Shown: positions 15,602 through 23,059, counted from the stretch's first letter. The stretch is 33,312 bases of DNA from Methylosinus sp. Sm6 (GCF_019802345.1 NZ_JAINDZ010000045.1:1-33312); one strand, 5' to 3'. Program-made: numbers and translations. Notes: a model not told the origin generated them from the sequence alone.

Positions 15602-16558
15602 ATGTCCAAAGAGAGCTGCGTCACTGTCCCATCGGATGCGCCGGAAATTCGCGGGACACGTCTTTTCGATGCGCCGCGTGCGCTCGTCTTCGACGCTTTC
15701 GCTTCGGCCGATCGTCTTGCGCGCTGGTTCGGCCCGAAGGGCTTTTCGCTCACGACGCAATCTTTCGAATTCGCGCCCGGCGGCGTGTGGCGTTTCGTCA
15801 TGCATGGACCGGACGGACGCGATTATGAAAACAAGATCGTGTTTCGCGAGATCTCGCGGCCGGAGCGAATTTCCTACGTTCATCCGGGCGACGACGGCGC
15901 CGAGCCGGTCGTGATGGAAGTCACGGTCGTCTTCGCCGACGAAAGCGGCAAGACGCGCGTCGATTGGCGCAACCGTTTTCCGACGCTCGCGGAGCGTGAT
16001 CGCGTCGAGCGCGACTATGGCGCCGCGCGCGGCCTCGCGGAAAATCTCGAGCGTCTCGGCGAATTCGTCGCGCCGGTCTTCGTCACATCGCGCCGTTTCG
16101 CCGCCGCGCGCGATGACTTGTGGAAGGCGCTCACCGAGCCGGAGCGCATGGCGCAATGGTTCGGGCCGAAGGGGATACCCGTCTTCGCCTCGCAGATGGA
16201 TTTTCGTCCGGGCGGCTTCTATCACTATGGCCTGCGCACGCCGGACGGCGGCGCCATGTGGGGGCTTTTCGATTATCGCGAGATCGAGGCGCCGACGCGC
16301 ATCGTGAGCGTCGACTCGTTTTCCGATGAAAATCGCGGACTGACGCGTCATCCGCTGAGCGAGACTTGGCCGCTGAAGCTGGAGACGGTCTTTCTCCTCA
16401 CGGATGCGGAAAGCGGCGGCGCCGAGCTGACGTTGCATGCGCGGCCTTTCGAGGCGAGCGCGGACGAAATCGCGACCTTCGCCGGCGCGCTCGGGTCCAT
16501 GGAGAATGGCTGGGTCGGAACACTCGACCAGCTCGAGGCTTATCTCGCGCGGAAGTGA
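15602..16558 (+). CDS. Second double-domain SRPBCC/AHSA1 protein
   Basis: A 318-aa protein, again with two AHSA1-like domains: first about residues 18-155 (TRLFDAPRALVFDAFASADRLARWFGPKGF, FEFAPGGVWRFVMHGPDGRDY, PERISYVHPG), second about 160-318 (SRRFAAARDDLWKALTEPERMAQWFGPKG, FRPGGFYHYGLRTPDGGAMWG, GWVGTLDQLEAYL). The ARWFGPKG/AQWFGPKG motifs are strongly AHSA1-like. It starts 9 bp after its neighbour's stop, so it is the same operon. The two double-domain proteins are diverged from each other and could pair or handle related ligands. No catalytic role can be assigned. Confidence 0.88.
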   Translation: MSKESCVTVPSDAPEIRGTRLFDAPRALVFDAFASADRLARWFGPKGFSLTTQSFEFAPGGVWRFVMHGPDGRDYENKIVFREISRPERISYVHPGDDGAEPVVMEVTVVFADESGKTRVDWRNRFPTLAERDRVERDYGAARGLAENLERLGEFVAPVFVTSRRFAAARDDLWKALTEPERMAQWFGPKGIPVFASQMDFRPGGFYHYGLRTPDGGAMWGLFDYREIEAPTRIVSVDSFSDENRGLTRHPLSETWPLKLETVFLLTDAESGGAELTLHARPFEASADEIATFAGALGSMENGWVGTLDQLEAYLARK

Positions 16559-16590
16559 CGCGAGCGATTTCCCACCGTAGGAGAAACCGA

Positions 16591-17004
16591 ATGCATATCC
16601 AGCCCTATCTGTTTTTCAACGGCCGTCTCGACGACGCCATCGCCTTTTACAAGGACGCGCTCGGCGCCGAGGTGCAGATGCTGCTGCGCTATAAGGACAG
16701 CCCCGAGCCGCCGCCGCCCGGCGCCGTCGCGCCCAATTGGGACGACAAGATCATGCATTCCTGCCTGAAGATCGGCGAGACGAGCGTCTTCGCCTCGGAC
16801 GGCTGCGGCACTCTCGCGACCGGCTTCAACGGCTTCGGCCTTTCGATCGCGGTGAAGGACGAAGCGGAGGCGGATCGCGTCTTCGCCGCGCTCGCCGATG
16901 GCGGGGAAATCCGAATGCCGCTGGGAAAAACCTTCTTCTCGCCGCGCTTCGGCATGGTCGTCGATCGCTTCGGCGTGCTGTGGATGGTCGTCATTCCGCA
17001 GTGA
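16591..17004 (+). CDS. VOC-family protein, PhnB/glyoxalase-like (copy 1)
   Basis: A 137-aa vicinal-oxygen-chelate fold protein of the PhnB-like (YP-type 3-dmu-9_3-mt) group: QPYLFFNGRLDDAIAFYKDALGAEVQMLLRYKDSP at the N-terminus, KIMHSCLKIGETSVFASDG in the middle, and FFSPRFGMVVDRFGVLWMVV at the end. VOC proteins bind a metal between paired beta-alpha-beta-beta-beta units and act in isomerase, lyase or resistance reactions, or simply bind ligands; PhnB-like ones have no proven activity. It is a tandem paralogue of the next gene (shared MRYKDSP-type, MH and FGMxxDRFGVxWMVVxPQ blocks). The start at 16591 follows a GGAGAAACC ribosome binding site. Confidence 0.88.
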   Translation: MHIQPYLFFNGRLDDAIAFYKDALGAEVQMLLRYKDSPEPPPPGAVAPNWDDKIMHSCLKIGETSVFASDGCGTLATGFNGFGLSIAVKDEAEADRVFAALADGGEIRMPLGKTFFSPRFGMVVDRFGVLWMVVIPQ

Positions 17005-17093
17005 GTGGCGCTTGACGAAGCGAAAAGCGGGGCCATGATTCGCCTCACGCAACGGGCGCCGCGCGCAGCGACGCCCGACGAAGAGAGGACCTC

Positions 17094-17504
17094 ATGACCG
17101 TTCAACCCTATCTCGTCTTCGACGGCCGCGCCGAAGAAGCCGCCGCCTTTTATGAAAAAGCGCTCGGGGCGAAAATAAACATGCTGATGCGCTACAAGGA
17201 CAGTCCCGTGCCGACGCCCGAGGAGATGCTGCCGCCCGGCTGGAGCGCCAAGGTCATGCATATGGCGCTCGAGATCGACGGGTCGGTCGTGTTCGGCTCG
17301 GACGGCGACGGCGAGGCGACAGGCTTCAAGGGATTCTCGCTCTCCTATAGCGCGAAGACTCAGGAGGAGGCCGAGCGGGTCCATGCCGCGCTCGCCGAGG
17401 GCGGCGAGACGCAGATGAAGCTCACCAAGACGTTTTTCTCACCCAGCTTCGGCATGCTCACCGATCGCTTCGGCGTTCATTGGATGGTGGTCGTGCCGCA
17501 GTGA
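17094..17504 (+). CDS. VOC-family protein, PhnB/glyoxalase-like (copy 2)
   Basis: A 136-aa paralogue of the preceding VOC gene: QPYLVFDGRAEEAAAFYEKALGAKINMLMRYKDSP, KVMHMALEIDGSVVFGSDGDG, and FFSPSFGMLTDRFGVHWMVVVPQ. The clear similarity along the full length points to tandem duplication followed by divergence. The 89-bp gap contains a GAGAGG ribosome binding site before the ATG. Its position in the ArsR operon suggests that it handles the same or a chemically related compound as copy 1; substrate and metal are unknown. Confidence 0.88.
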   Translation: MTVQPYLVFDGRAEEAAAFYEKALGAKINMLMRYKDSPVPTPEEMLPPGWSAKVMHMALEIDGSVVFGSDGDGEATGFKGFSLSYSAKTQEEAERVHAALAEGGETQMKLTKTFFSPSFGMLTDRFGVHWMVVVPQ

Positions 17505-17562
17505 CCGCGCGGCGCTCCTTCGACGAGGAGCGCCGCTCCGCCCGATTGCGAGGACTGAGCCT

Positions 17563-18108
17563 ATGTTGGAAATCATCGGCGCCGGCGTCGCCGTCGTCAT
17601 CGCCGCTATTCTTCTCTCTGCGGCGCGCAAGCCCGACGTCTGCCGCATCACGCGATCGATCGTCATCGCGGCGCCGCCGGAGCGGATCTTCCCGCTCGTC
17701 GACGATCCGCGCGCGACCAACGAATGGAGTCCGTTCGTGAAGGATCCGAGCATCGCGCTCACCTATGACGGCCCGGAGCGCGGGGTCGGCGCGGCCTGTG
17801 ATTTCGCCGGCGATTCGAAGGTCGGCGCGGGGCGGGTCGAGATCGTCGAATCCCTCGCGCCGTCGAAAGTGGTCGTCACCCTGCGCCTGGATCGCCCGAT
17901 GAAATGCCGCAACCGCGTCGAATTCACCATTCTTCCGCAGGCGGACGGCTCGCTCGTGACATGGGACATGTCCGGACCTCAGCCCTTTCTCGGCAAGCTG
18001 ATGACCATTTTCTTCGATCCCGAGAAAATGGTCGGCGGCTCTTTCGAGAAAGGCCTCGCCGATCTGAAGACGCTGGTCGAGGCGGCGAGAGAGGAGGCGA
18101 CGCAATGA
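17563..18108 (+). CDS. Membrane-anchored SRPBCC protein (polyketide cyclase-like)
   Basis: A 181-aa protein with an N-terminal hydrophobic helix (IIGAGVAVVIAAILLSA, about residues 4-20) followed by a single START-like domain: ITRSIVIAAPPERIFPLVDDPRATNEWSPFVKDP, a glycine-rich strand pair (GVGAACDFAGDSKVGAG), and the C-terminal helix FEKGLADLKTLVEAA. This is the polyketide cyclase/dehydrase branch often found as a one-helix membrane-tethered protein. It ends with an ATGA overlap into the next VOC gene, showing translational coupling. In the operon it may deliver or capture a lipophilic compound at the membrane; that is inference. Confidence 0.85.
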   Translation: MLEIIGAGVAVVIAAILLSAARKPDVCRITRSIVIAAPPERIFPLVDDPRATNEWSPFVKDPSIALTYDGPERGVGAACDFAGDSKVGAGRVEIVESLAPSKVVVTLRLDRPMKCRNRVEFTILPQADGSLVTWDMSGPQPFLGKLMTIFFDPEKMVGGSFEKGLADLKTLVEAAREEATQ

Positions 18109-18587
18109 TCTCCGCCTCCAAAATACGCCCCTGCCTCTGGTTGGACCGCGAGGCCGAAGAGGCGGCGAATTTCTATGTCTCGCTGTTCCCCGATTCGCGC
18201 GTGACGAACATATCGCGCTATGGCGAGGCGGGACTGGGCGCGCCGGGATCGGTGATGGTCGTCGCTTTCGAGCTCTCGGGCCTGGCTTTCATGGCGCTCA
18301 ATGGCGGACCGATCTTCAAATTCACCGAAGCGATCTCGCTGGCGATCGATTGCGCCGATCAAGCGGAGGTCGATTTTTATTGGGAGCGGCTCGGCGCCGG
18401 CGGGCAATACAGCCGCTGCGGATGGCTGAAGGATCGTTACGGCCTGTCCTGGCAGATCACGCCGCGGCGGCTGCCCGAATTGGTCGGCGGCGCCGATCGC
18501 GCCGGCGCGGACCGCGCGATGCGCGCCATGCTGCAAATGGCCAAGATCGACATCGCGGCGATCGAAGCGGCTTACGCCGGGAGCTGA
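18105..18587 (+). CDS. VOC-family protein, 3-demethylubiquinone methyltransferase-like (PhnB)
   Basis: A 160-aa protein of the group annotated 3-dmu-9_3-mt (named after an erroneous methyltransferase link): KIRPCLWLDREAEEAANFYVSLFPDSRVTNISRYGEAG, VMVVAFELSGLAFMALNGGP, FTEAISLAIDCADQAEVDFYWERL, and CGWLKDRYGLSWQITPRRLPEL. It is a VOC fold, not a methyltransferase. It overlaps the previous gene by 4 bp (ATGA) and is the last gene of the operon; an 18-nt perfect palindrome (18589-18606) follows its stop. Different in type from the two PhnB-like copies upstream, so the operon combines two VOC subfamilies. Confidence 0.88.
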   Translation: MISASKIRPCLWLDREAEEAANFYVSLFPDSRVTNISRYGEAGLGAPGSVMVVAFELSGLAFMALNGGPIFKFTEAISLAIDCADQAEVDFYWERLGAGGQYSRCGWLKDRYGLSWQITPRRLPELVGGADRAGADRAMRAMLQMAKIDIAAIEAAYAGS

Positions 18588-18588
18588 T

Positions 18589-18606
18589 CGACGGCGCGCG
18601 CCGTCG
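18589..18606 (+). terminator. Palindrome just after the ArsR operon
   Basis: CGACGGC-GCGC-GCCGTCG is a perfect 18-nt palindrome beginning 2 bp after the stop of the last gene. It can form a 7-bp hairpin in RNA. There is no T-run, so it would be a weak or Rho-assisted terminator, or an mRNA 3' end stabiliser. Confidence 0.45.
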
Positions 18607-18620
18607 ACGCTCGCGCGCAG

Positions 18621-18827
18621 CCGCGTGACGCGCAGCGGCGACGCGCCTTTCGGCCGGGTCGTGAAGCTCGGCGCCAGCTCGGGGCGATGGCCGGGCGCGG
18701 TCTCGAGTCGGAATATCCGCACCAGAGTCGCGCGCCATTTCCGGTCGGCGCCTTCCGAGAAGAACAGGCTGTCGCGCTCCACCGGGCCGGCGAGCGCATT
18801 GCCGACATTCCGGCTCTCCATTCGCAA
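18621..18827 (-). pseudogene. Cytochrome P450 remnant with a large internal deletion
   Basis: On the minus strand this frame reads ALAGPVERDSLFFSEGADRKW, matching residues 80-100 of the intact P450 at 11193 (ALRGPVDRDTLFFSEG...), and then passes directly into ATLVRIFRLETAPGHRPELAP and TTRPKGASPLRVTR, matching the intact protein from residue 416 on. About 314 codons between them are missing, including the I-helix, ExxR and haem cysteine, so it cannot be a P450. The junction falls on a shared CGCG in both parental positions, as expected for a microhomology deletion. The 5' end is also lost: a stop lies four codons upstream of the TTG at 18827. It faces the ArsR operon's 3' end. Confidence 0.75.
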
Positions 18828-19139
18828 GCCTCTGTTTCATGATCCATATCAGAAGCTGCTCGGGCCGCGCGCGGCGGGTCGCGCTCCGTTTTCCTGCTTG
18901 GCGCGGCGGTCTGGGGAAAGAAGGGGTGGCGGCGGCCATCATCCTTCGAGACGGCCGCCTCGGGATGAGGGGCTGATTTTTTTCGCACGGACCTCCTTTT
19001 CTCTCCTTCGACCGCGTATCTCGAAACAGGGGTCATGTCGGCCCTCGTCGGAAAAGGGGTGCGGCGATGACACGACGGAAACGTCAAAGCGAGCATAAGG
19101 GGCCACGATCACGATCGCGACGTTGAGCGTCGCGAGCCT
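18828..19139. other. Intergenic stretch with a degenerate repeat
   Basis: No gene supported. 18940-18970 (starting ATCCTTCGAGACGGCC and ending GGGATGAGG) is a truncated copy of a common alphaproteobacterial intergenic palindrome, related to the one at 7433. The rest is probably decayed sequence between the P450 remnant and the receptor remnant. Confidence 0.4.
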
Positions 19140-19334
19140 CGTTTCAACGGCTTCGCGAGCTACGCCACCCTGCTCGAAGGCCACAAGGTGACGGCGCAGA
19201 TCAATCTACGCAACATCACCGGTGCGAAATACTACGCCGGCGCCGACAATTACTTCAATGGGAACGGCCAGCCGCTGCCGATCTTCCCGGCCAAGCCCTT
19301 CACCGCGGTCGGCTCCATGAACCGCGGGCGCTTC
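19140..19334 (+). pseudogene. C-terminal fragment of a TonB-dependent receptor
   Basis: The frame reads FNGFASYATLLEGHKVTAQI, NLRNITGAKYYAGADNYFN and PAKPFTAVGSMN, followed by RGRF. This is the last two to three beta strands of an outer-membrane TonB-dependent receptor, where the V-A-Q-NxxN-xTxxxYY pattern and a final aromatic residue are standard. Everything before about 65 residues from the C-terminus is missing, there is no start codon context, and the usual terminal stop is gone: the frame runs on into the 3' end of the convergent fabH gene. It is therefore a relic. Siderophore or vitamin uptake was the probable role of the parent gene. Confidence 0.7.
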
Positions 19335-19344
19335 GCCGCCGCCC

Positions 19345-20313
19345 TCACCACCGCAGCACGGCGCCGCCCCAGGTCATGCCGGCGCCGATCGCCATCATGG
19401 CGATCACATCGCCCTTCTTCAGCCTGCCGGCGCGATTGGCTTCGTCGAGCGTGATCGGCAGGGAGGCGCTCGAGGTGTTGCCGAAGCGGGAAATGTTCAT
19501 CCAGCATTTCTCGAGCGGCACGCCGAGATTGGCGAGCACGGATTCGATGATGCGGGCGTTGGCCTGATGCGCGATCACGTGATCGACATCAGCCGCCGTC
19601 ACGCCCGCCTGGGCGAGCGCCTCGCCGACGATCTCGGGGAGGAGGCGCGTCGCGACCTTATAGACCTCGCGGCCGCGCATCTTGATCTTGCCGCCTTCGA
19701 ACACGCCCTCCGCTCGCGCCGTAGCGCGCGGAATGCCGAGGATGCCGGTGAGCGAGCCGTCGGTGCGCAGGCTCGTCGCGAGCAGGCCGCGTCCCTCCTC
19801 CTCGCCGCGGCCGAGCACCATGGCCCCGGCGCCGTCGCCGAAGAGCACGCAGGTCTCGCGATTGGTCCAGTCGGTGACGCGGCTCAGCGTCTCCGCGCCG
19901 ATGACCAGCGCGCGGCGGATCTTGCCGCTCGTCAGAAACTGGTCGGCGATGGAGAGCGCATAGAGCGAGCCGGCGCACGCCGCCGAAACGTCGAAGGCGA
20001 AGGCGTTGCTCGCGCCGATCGCCGCCTGCACATAGGCGGCGGAGGCCGGGGTCATGGCGTCGCCGGTGACGGTGCCCAGAATGATCATGTCGATCTCCAG
20101 CGGATCGACGCCGGCGAAAGCGAGGGCGCTGCGAGCGGCTGCCGCCGCCATGGTCACGGTGGACTCCTCGGGCGCGGCGATGCGCCGCTCCTCGATCCCG
20201 GTGCGGCTGACGATCCACGGACCGGAGGTCGCGACCATCTGCTCGAGATCGGCATTGGTCAGCACGCGAGAGGGGGAGTAGGACCCGGTTCCGAGGATGA
20301 CGGTTCTGAGCAA
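19345..20313 (-). CDS. fabH: 3-oxoacyl-ACP synthase III
   Basis: Condenses acetyl-CoA with malonyl-ACP to start fatty acid synthesis (KAS III). The 322-aa product has the catalytic Cys in SAACAGSLYAL, His in VIAHQANARI and Asn in FGNTSSASLP, plus WIVSRTGIEERRIA near the N-terminus and the C-terminal GAGMTWGGAVLRW. The start is taken as the TTG at 20313 (reading MLRTVILGTGSYSPSRVLTN), which fits the family; the longer ATG reading from 20499 would include a palindromic repeat and is unlikely. AAGGG lies about 9 nt upstream of the TTG. It is not next to plsX or other fab genes, so it may be a second FabH or one dedicated to a special starter unit. Confidence 0.9.
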   Translation of the reverse strand: MLRTVILGTGSYSPSRVLTNADLEQMVATSGPWIVSRTGIEERRIAAPEESTVTMAAAAARSALAFAGVDPLEIDMIILGTVTGDAMTPASAAYVQAAIGASNAFAFDVSAACAGSLYALSIADQFLTSGKIRRALVIGAETLSRVTDWTNRETCVLFGDGAGAMVLGRGEEEGRGLLATSLRTDGSLTGILGIPRATARAEGVFEGGKIKMRGREVYKVATRLLPEIVGEALAQAGVTAADVDHVIAHQANARIIESVLANLGVPLEKCWMNISRFGNTSSASLPITLDEANRAGRLKKGDVIAMMAIGAGMTWGGAVLRW

Positions 20314-20345
20314 AGGCGTTTCGCCCTTTCTTTTCTCGATGAGAG

Positions 20346-20406
20346 GGCGAGCCTGAAGGCTCGCGGTCCAGATGCGGCCCTTGGACCGCGAGCCTTCAGG
20401 CTCGCC
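20346..20406. repeat. 24-bp inverted repeat built on GAGCCTGAAGGCTC
   Basis: The left arm (20346-20369) and right arm (20383-20406) are exact reverse complements across a 13-nt spacer. Each arm itself contains the smaller palindrome GCGAGCC-TGAA-GGCTCGC. The same core occurs at 31911-31928. It lies between the divergent fabH and rimO genes, in the fabH leader. Confidence 0.8.
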
Positions 20407-20528
20407 TTCTGATGCTCGCTGCTTCTTCGATGCGAGCCGGTCGGCCTCGGCAATCGCCGGGCCGCGCTCACGTTTGTCGCCGCCCCGGGCGATTGCCACG
20501 GCGGGCCCGCCATGGCAAGCGTCTTTCC

Positions 20529-21881
20529 ATGCAGAACCCGTCCCCTCCGGCGCCCGCCGACGCGCCGCGCGTCTCCTTCGTCTCGCTCGGCTGTCCCAAG
20601 GCGCTGGTCGACAGCGAGCGCATTCTCACCCGGCTGCGCGCGGAGGGCTACGAGCTTTCGCGCACCCATGCCGGGGCGGATGTCGTCGTCGTCAACACCT
20701 GCGGCTTTCTCGACAGCGCCAAGGCGGAATCGCTCGAGGCGATCGGCGCGGCGCTGAAGGAGAACGGCAAGGTGGTCGTCACCGGCTGCATGGGCGCCGA
20801 GCCGCAGGCGATCGCGGAGCGCTACCCCAATGTGCTGGCGATCACCGGACCGCAGGCCTATGAGAGCGTCGTCGCGGCGGTCCACGCGGCCGCGGCGCCG
20901 CGCCATGATCCGTTCCTCGATCTCGTGCCGGAGCAAGGCGTCAAGCTCACGCCGCGCCATTACGCCTATCTGAAGATTTCGGAAGGCTGCGACAATTCCT
21001 GCTCCTTCTGCATCATTCCGCACCTGCGCGGGCCGCTCGTCTCGCGGCCGGCGGCGGATGTGCTGCGCGAGGCGGAACGGCTGGCGAAGGCCGGCGTCGA
21101 GGAGCTGCTGGTCATCTCGCAGGACACGAGCGCCTATGGCCGCGATCTGCGCTACGCCGAGAGCGCGTTCGGCGATCGGACCGTGCGCGCGCGCTTCCTC
21201 GATCTCGCCCGCGAGCTCGGCTCGCTCGGCGTATGGGTGCGGCTGCATTACGTCTACCCTTATCCGCATGTCGACGAGGTCATCGAGCTGATGGCGGAGG
21301 GGAAGGTGCTCCCCTATCTCGATATCCCATTCCAGCACGCCGCGCCCTCCGTATTGAAGGCGATGAAGCGTCCCGCCAATGAGGAGAAGACGCTGGAGCG
21401 CATAAAGGCGTGGCGGCGCGCCTGCCCCGACCTCGCGCTGCGATCGACCTTCATCGTCGGCTTTCCTGGCGAGACCGAGGCGGATTTCGGCTATTTGCTG
21501 GACTGGCTCGACGAAGCCGAGATCGACCACGCCGGCGCCTTCCGCTACGAGCCGGTGGCCGGCGCGCCGGCCAATGAGCTGCCGCTGGAAGCGGTTCCCC
21601 CCGAGGTGAAGGAGATACGCTGGAAGCGCTTCATGGAGCGCCAGCAGAAGGTGAGCGCGCGGCTACGGAAGAGAAAGATCGGCAAGCGCCTGCAGGTGCT
21701 GATCGACGAGCCCGGCGGCGGCGCGGCGGGCGCCCTCGCCAAGGGCCGCGGCAAGGCCGACGCGCCGCAGATCGACGGCGCGGTGCATGTCGCGTCGCGC
21801 AGGCCGCTCAGGGCGGGAGACATCGTGACGGTGAGGATCGATCGCGCCGACGCCTATGATCTCTACGGCGCGGCGGTGTGA
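20529..21881 (+). CDS. rimO: Ribosomal protein S12 methylthiotransferase RimO
   Basis: Radical-SAM enzyme that adds a methylthio group to an aspartate of ribosomal protein S12 (Asp88 in E. coli numbering). The 450-aa product has all three domains: N-terminal MTTase domain ([32 protein letters not shown], giving three cluster cysteines), the radical-SAM core with CxxxCxxC in [23 protein letters not shown] and [24 protein letters not shown] and [11 protein letters not shown], and a C-terminal TRAM domain (about 385-450, [17 protein letters not shown]). The start at 20529 gives the usual short Pro/Ala-rich lead before [10 protein letters not shown]. It is divergent from fabH and housekeeping in nature; length and motifs are normal. 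Confidence 0.96.
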   Translation: MQNPSPPAPADAPRVSFVSLGCPKALVDSERILTRLRAEGYELSRTHAGADVVVVNTCGFLDSAKAESLEAIGAALKENGKVVVTGCMGAEPQAIAERYPNVLAITGPQAYESVVAAVHAAAAPRHDPFLDLVPEQGVKLTPRHYAYLKISEGCDNSCSFCIIPHLRGPLVSRPAADVLREAERLAKAGVEELLVISQDTSAYGRDLRYAESAFGDRTVRARFLDLARELGSLGVWVRLHYVYPYPHVDEVIELMAEGKVLPYLDIPFQHAAPSVLKAMKRPANEEKTLERIKAWRRACPDLALRSTFIVGFPGETEADFGYLLDWLDEAEIDHAGAFRYEPVAGAPANELPLEAVPPEVKEIRWKRFMERQQKVSARLRKRKIGKRLQVLIDEPGGGAAGALAKGRGKADAPQIDGAVHVASRRPLRAGDIVTVRIDRADAYDLYGAAV

Positions 21882-21984
21882 TAATGATGCGATAATTACG
21901 CGATCTTCGGCCACGCCCCTGCTCCCAAGAATAGGAGAAGGGGCGCGGCTGAGATGTTCCGCAAAAAGGTGGAGGAGAAGAGCC

Positions 21985-22248
21985 GTGACCGACGAACCCC
22001 CGAAGGACCCCATTCCGCGCTTTCTCGTCAGCCGTCAGCTCATGTTCTTCACGGCGGTCATTCTCGTCCTATGGGTGTTCGTCACCTTCTTCTTTCGCAA
22101 TCCCTATCAGCAGGCGGTTCAGTTCGACTATTACGACAAACACCCTTATGACGAAGGGACGGTGTGGGTCTATGTGCTGATCGTCGTGCCGATGATCGGC
22201 CTCGGCGCCGCTTTGCTGTGGTGGCAGAGGCGCAGCCAGCGCAAATGA
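21985..22248 (+). CDS. Small two-helix membrane protein (87 aa)
   Basis: Starts at a GTG with an excellent GGAGGAG ribosome binding site; reads VTDEPPKDPIPRFLVSRQL, then a first membrane helix FFTAVILVLWVFVTFFF (about 23-39), a polar loop with QFDYYDKHPYDEGT, and a second helix VYVLIVVPMIGLGAALLWW (about 63-81), ending RRSQRK. This predicts two helices with both ends in the cytoplasm. No family recognised. The stop codon is immediately followed by the reverse-strand stop of nadD, with no spacing, so the two genes converge head to head at their 3' ends. Confidence 0.75.
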   Translation: MTDEPPKDPIPRFLVSRQLMFFTAVILVLWVFVTFFFRNPYQQAVQFDYYDKHPYDEGTVWVYVLIVVPMIGLGAALLWWQRRSQRK

Positions 22249-22845
22249 TCAGCCGCGGCGCGCGCTTCGCAGTGCCGTCGAGGATTGCGCCACGCGCGGG
22301 CCATGCAAATAGACGAAGGCCGGCGGCCGCGCGTCGGCGAGACGCGCGGCGTCCTCCTCGGGCAGGCGCGCGCGCGCGAACCGCTGCGCCGCTTTGGCCG
22401 ACATCGCCGCCAGCGTCGCCCCTGGGCGGTCGATGACGGCGATCGGCGTCGTGCGGACGATCTCGTCCCAATCGCGCCAACGATCGAATTGCAGCAGATT
22501 GTCGGCGCCCATGATCCAGACGAAGCACACGCCCGGGCAATGGCGGCGCAAATAGCGCAAAGTGTCGGCCGTGTAGCGCGCGCCGATCTCCGCCTCGACG
22601 CCGGTGACGACGATGCGCGGGTCGCGCGCGATCTTCTGCGCGGCGGCGATGCGCTGCTTCAGCGGCTGCAGACCGGCGGTCTCCTTCAGCGGATTGCCGG
22701 GCGTCGCCAGCCACCACAGGCGATCGAGCGCGAGGCGCCGCAGCGCGACGCGCGAGACGTGGAAATGTCCTTCATGCGGCGGATCGAACGACCCGCCGAA
22801 AAGGCCGATGCGCATGCCGGGAGCGTGAGGCGGCAGGCGGATCAT
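22249..22845 (-). CDS. nadD: Nicotinate-nucleotide adenylyltransferase
   Basis: Converts nicotinate mononucleotide plus ATP to deamido-NAD in NAD biosynthesis. The 198-aa product carries the nucleotidyltransferase signature GGSFDPPHEGH (HxGH-type ATP-binding motif), WWLATPGNPLK, ARYTADTLRYLRR, FVWIMGADNLLQFDRW and, near the C-terminus, the SSTALR motif (ISST/SxR), all expected. The first ten residues (MIRLPPHAPG) before MRIGLFGGSF are a common alphaproteobacterial lead, so the ATG at 22845 is kept; MRIGLF at 22815 is the alternative. It follows proA on the same strand after 214 bp that hold two facing REP-like elements. The usual next gene, rsfS, is absent. Confidence 0.95.
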   Translation of the reverse strand: MIRLPPHAPGMRIGLFGGSFDPPHEGHFHVSRVALRRLALDRLWWLATPGNPLKETAGLQPLKQRIAAAQKIARDPRIVVTGVEAEIGARYTADTLRYLRRHCPGVCFVWIMGADNLLQFDRWRDWDEIVRTTPIAVIDRPGATLAAMSAKAAQRFARARLPEEDAARLADARPPAFVYLHGPRVAQSSTALRSARRG

Positions 22846-22869
22846 CGCGCGACATGCGAAGGTTCGCGT

Positions 22870-22923
22870 CCCTTCTCCCGTTTGCGGGAGAAGGCGGCCT
22901 CGCGAAGCGAGGTCGGGTGAGGG
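22870..22923 (+). repeat. REP-like intergenic element, copy 1 of a facing pair
   Basis: Reads CCCTTCTCCCG-TTTG-CGGGAGAAGG, then a second hairpin CCTCGCGAAGCGAGG, then GGTGAGGG. The partner at 22984-23037 is the same element in the opposite orientation. Confidence 0.8.
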
Positions 22924-22983
22924 TCCGCGCCGTTAGAGCGAGCGACGTCGCCAGATCGTCTCCCATGTCGAGAACCGCAGCCG

Positions 22984-23037
22984 CCCTCATCCGACCCGGC
23001 TGCGCCGGGCCACCTTCTCCCGCGAGCGGGAGAAGGG
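22984..23037 (-). repeat. REP-like intergenic element, copy 2, inverted
   Basis: On the minus strand it reads CCCTTCTCCCG-CTCG-CGGGAGAAGG, then CCCGGCGCAGCCGGG, then GGATGAGGG. The second hairpin differs from copy 1 at several paired positions yet stays self-complementary, so the structure rather than the sequence is conserved. Confidence 0.8.
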
Positions 23038-23059
23038 AGAACACCGAGATTCGGCCTCG

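Noticed and set aside
14573-16438. 621-codon minus-strand frame opposite the AHSA1 genes
   Set aside because: Composition is that of an antisense shadow; the plus-strand genes show clear domains and operon spacing.
20314-20499. Longer ATG start for fabH
   Set aside because: Adds 62 residues encoded by a palindromic repeat and not found in the family; the TTG at 20313 gives the normal N-terminus.
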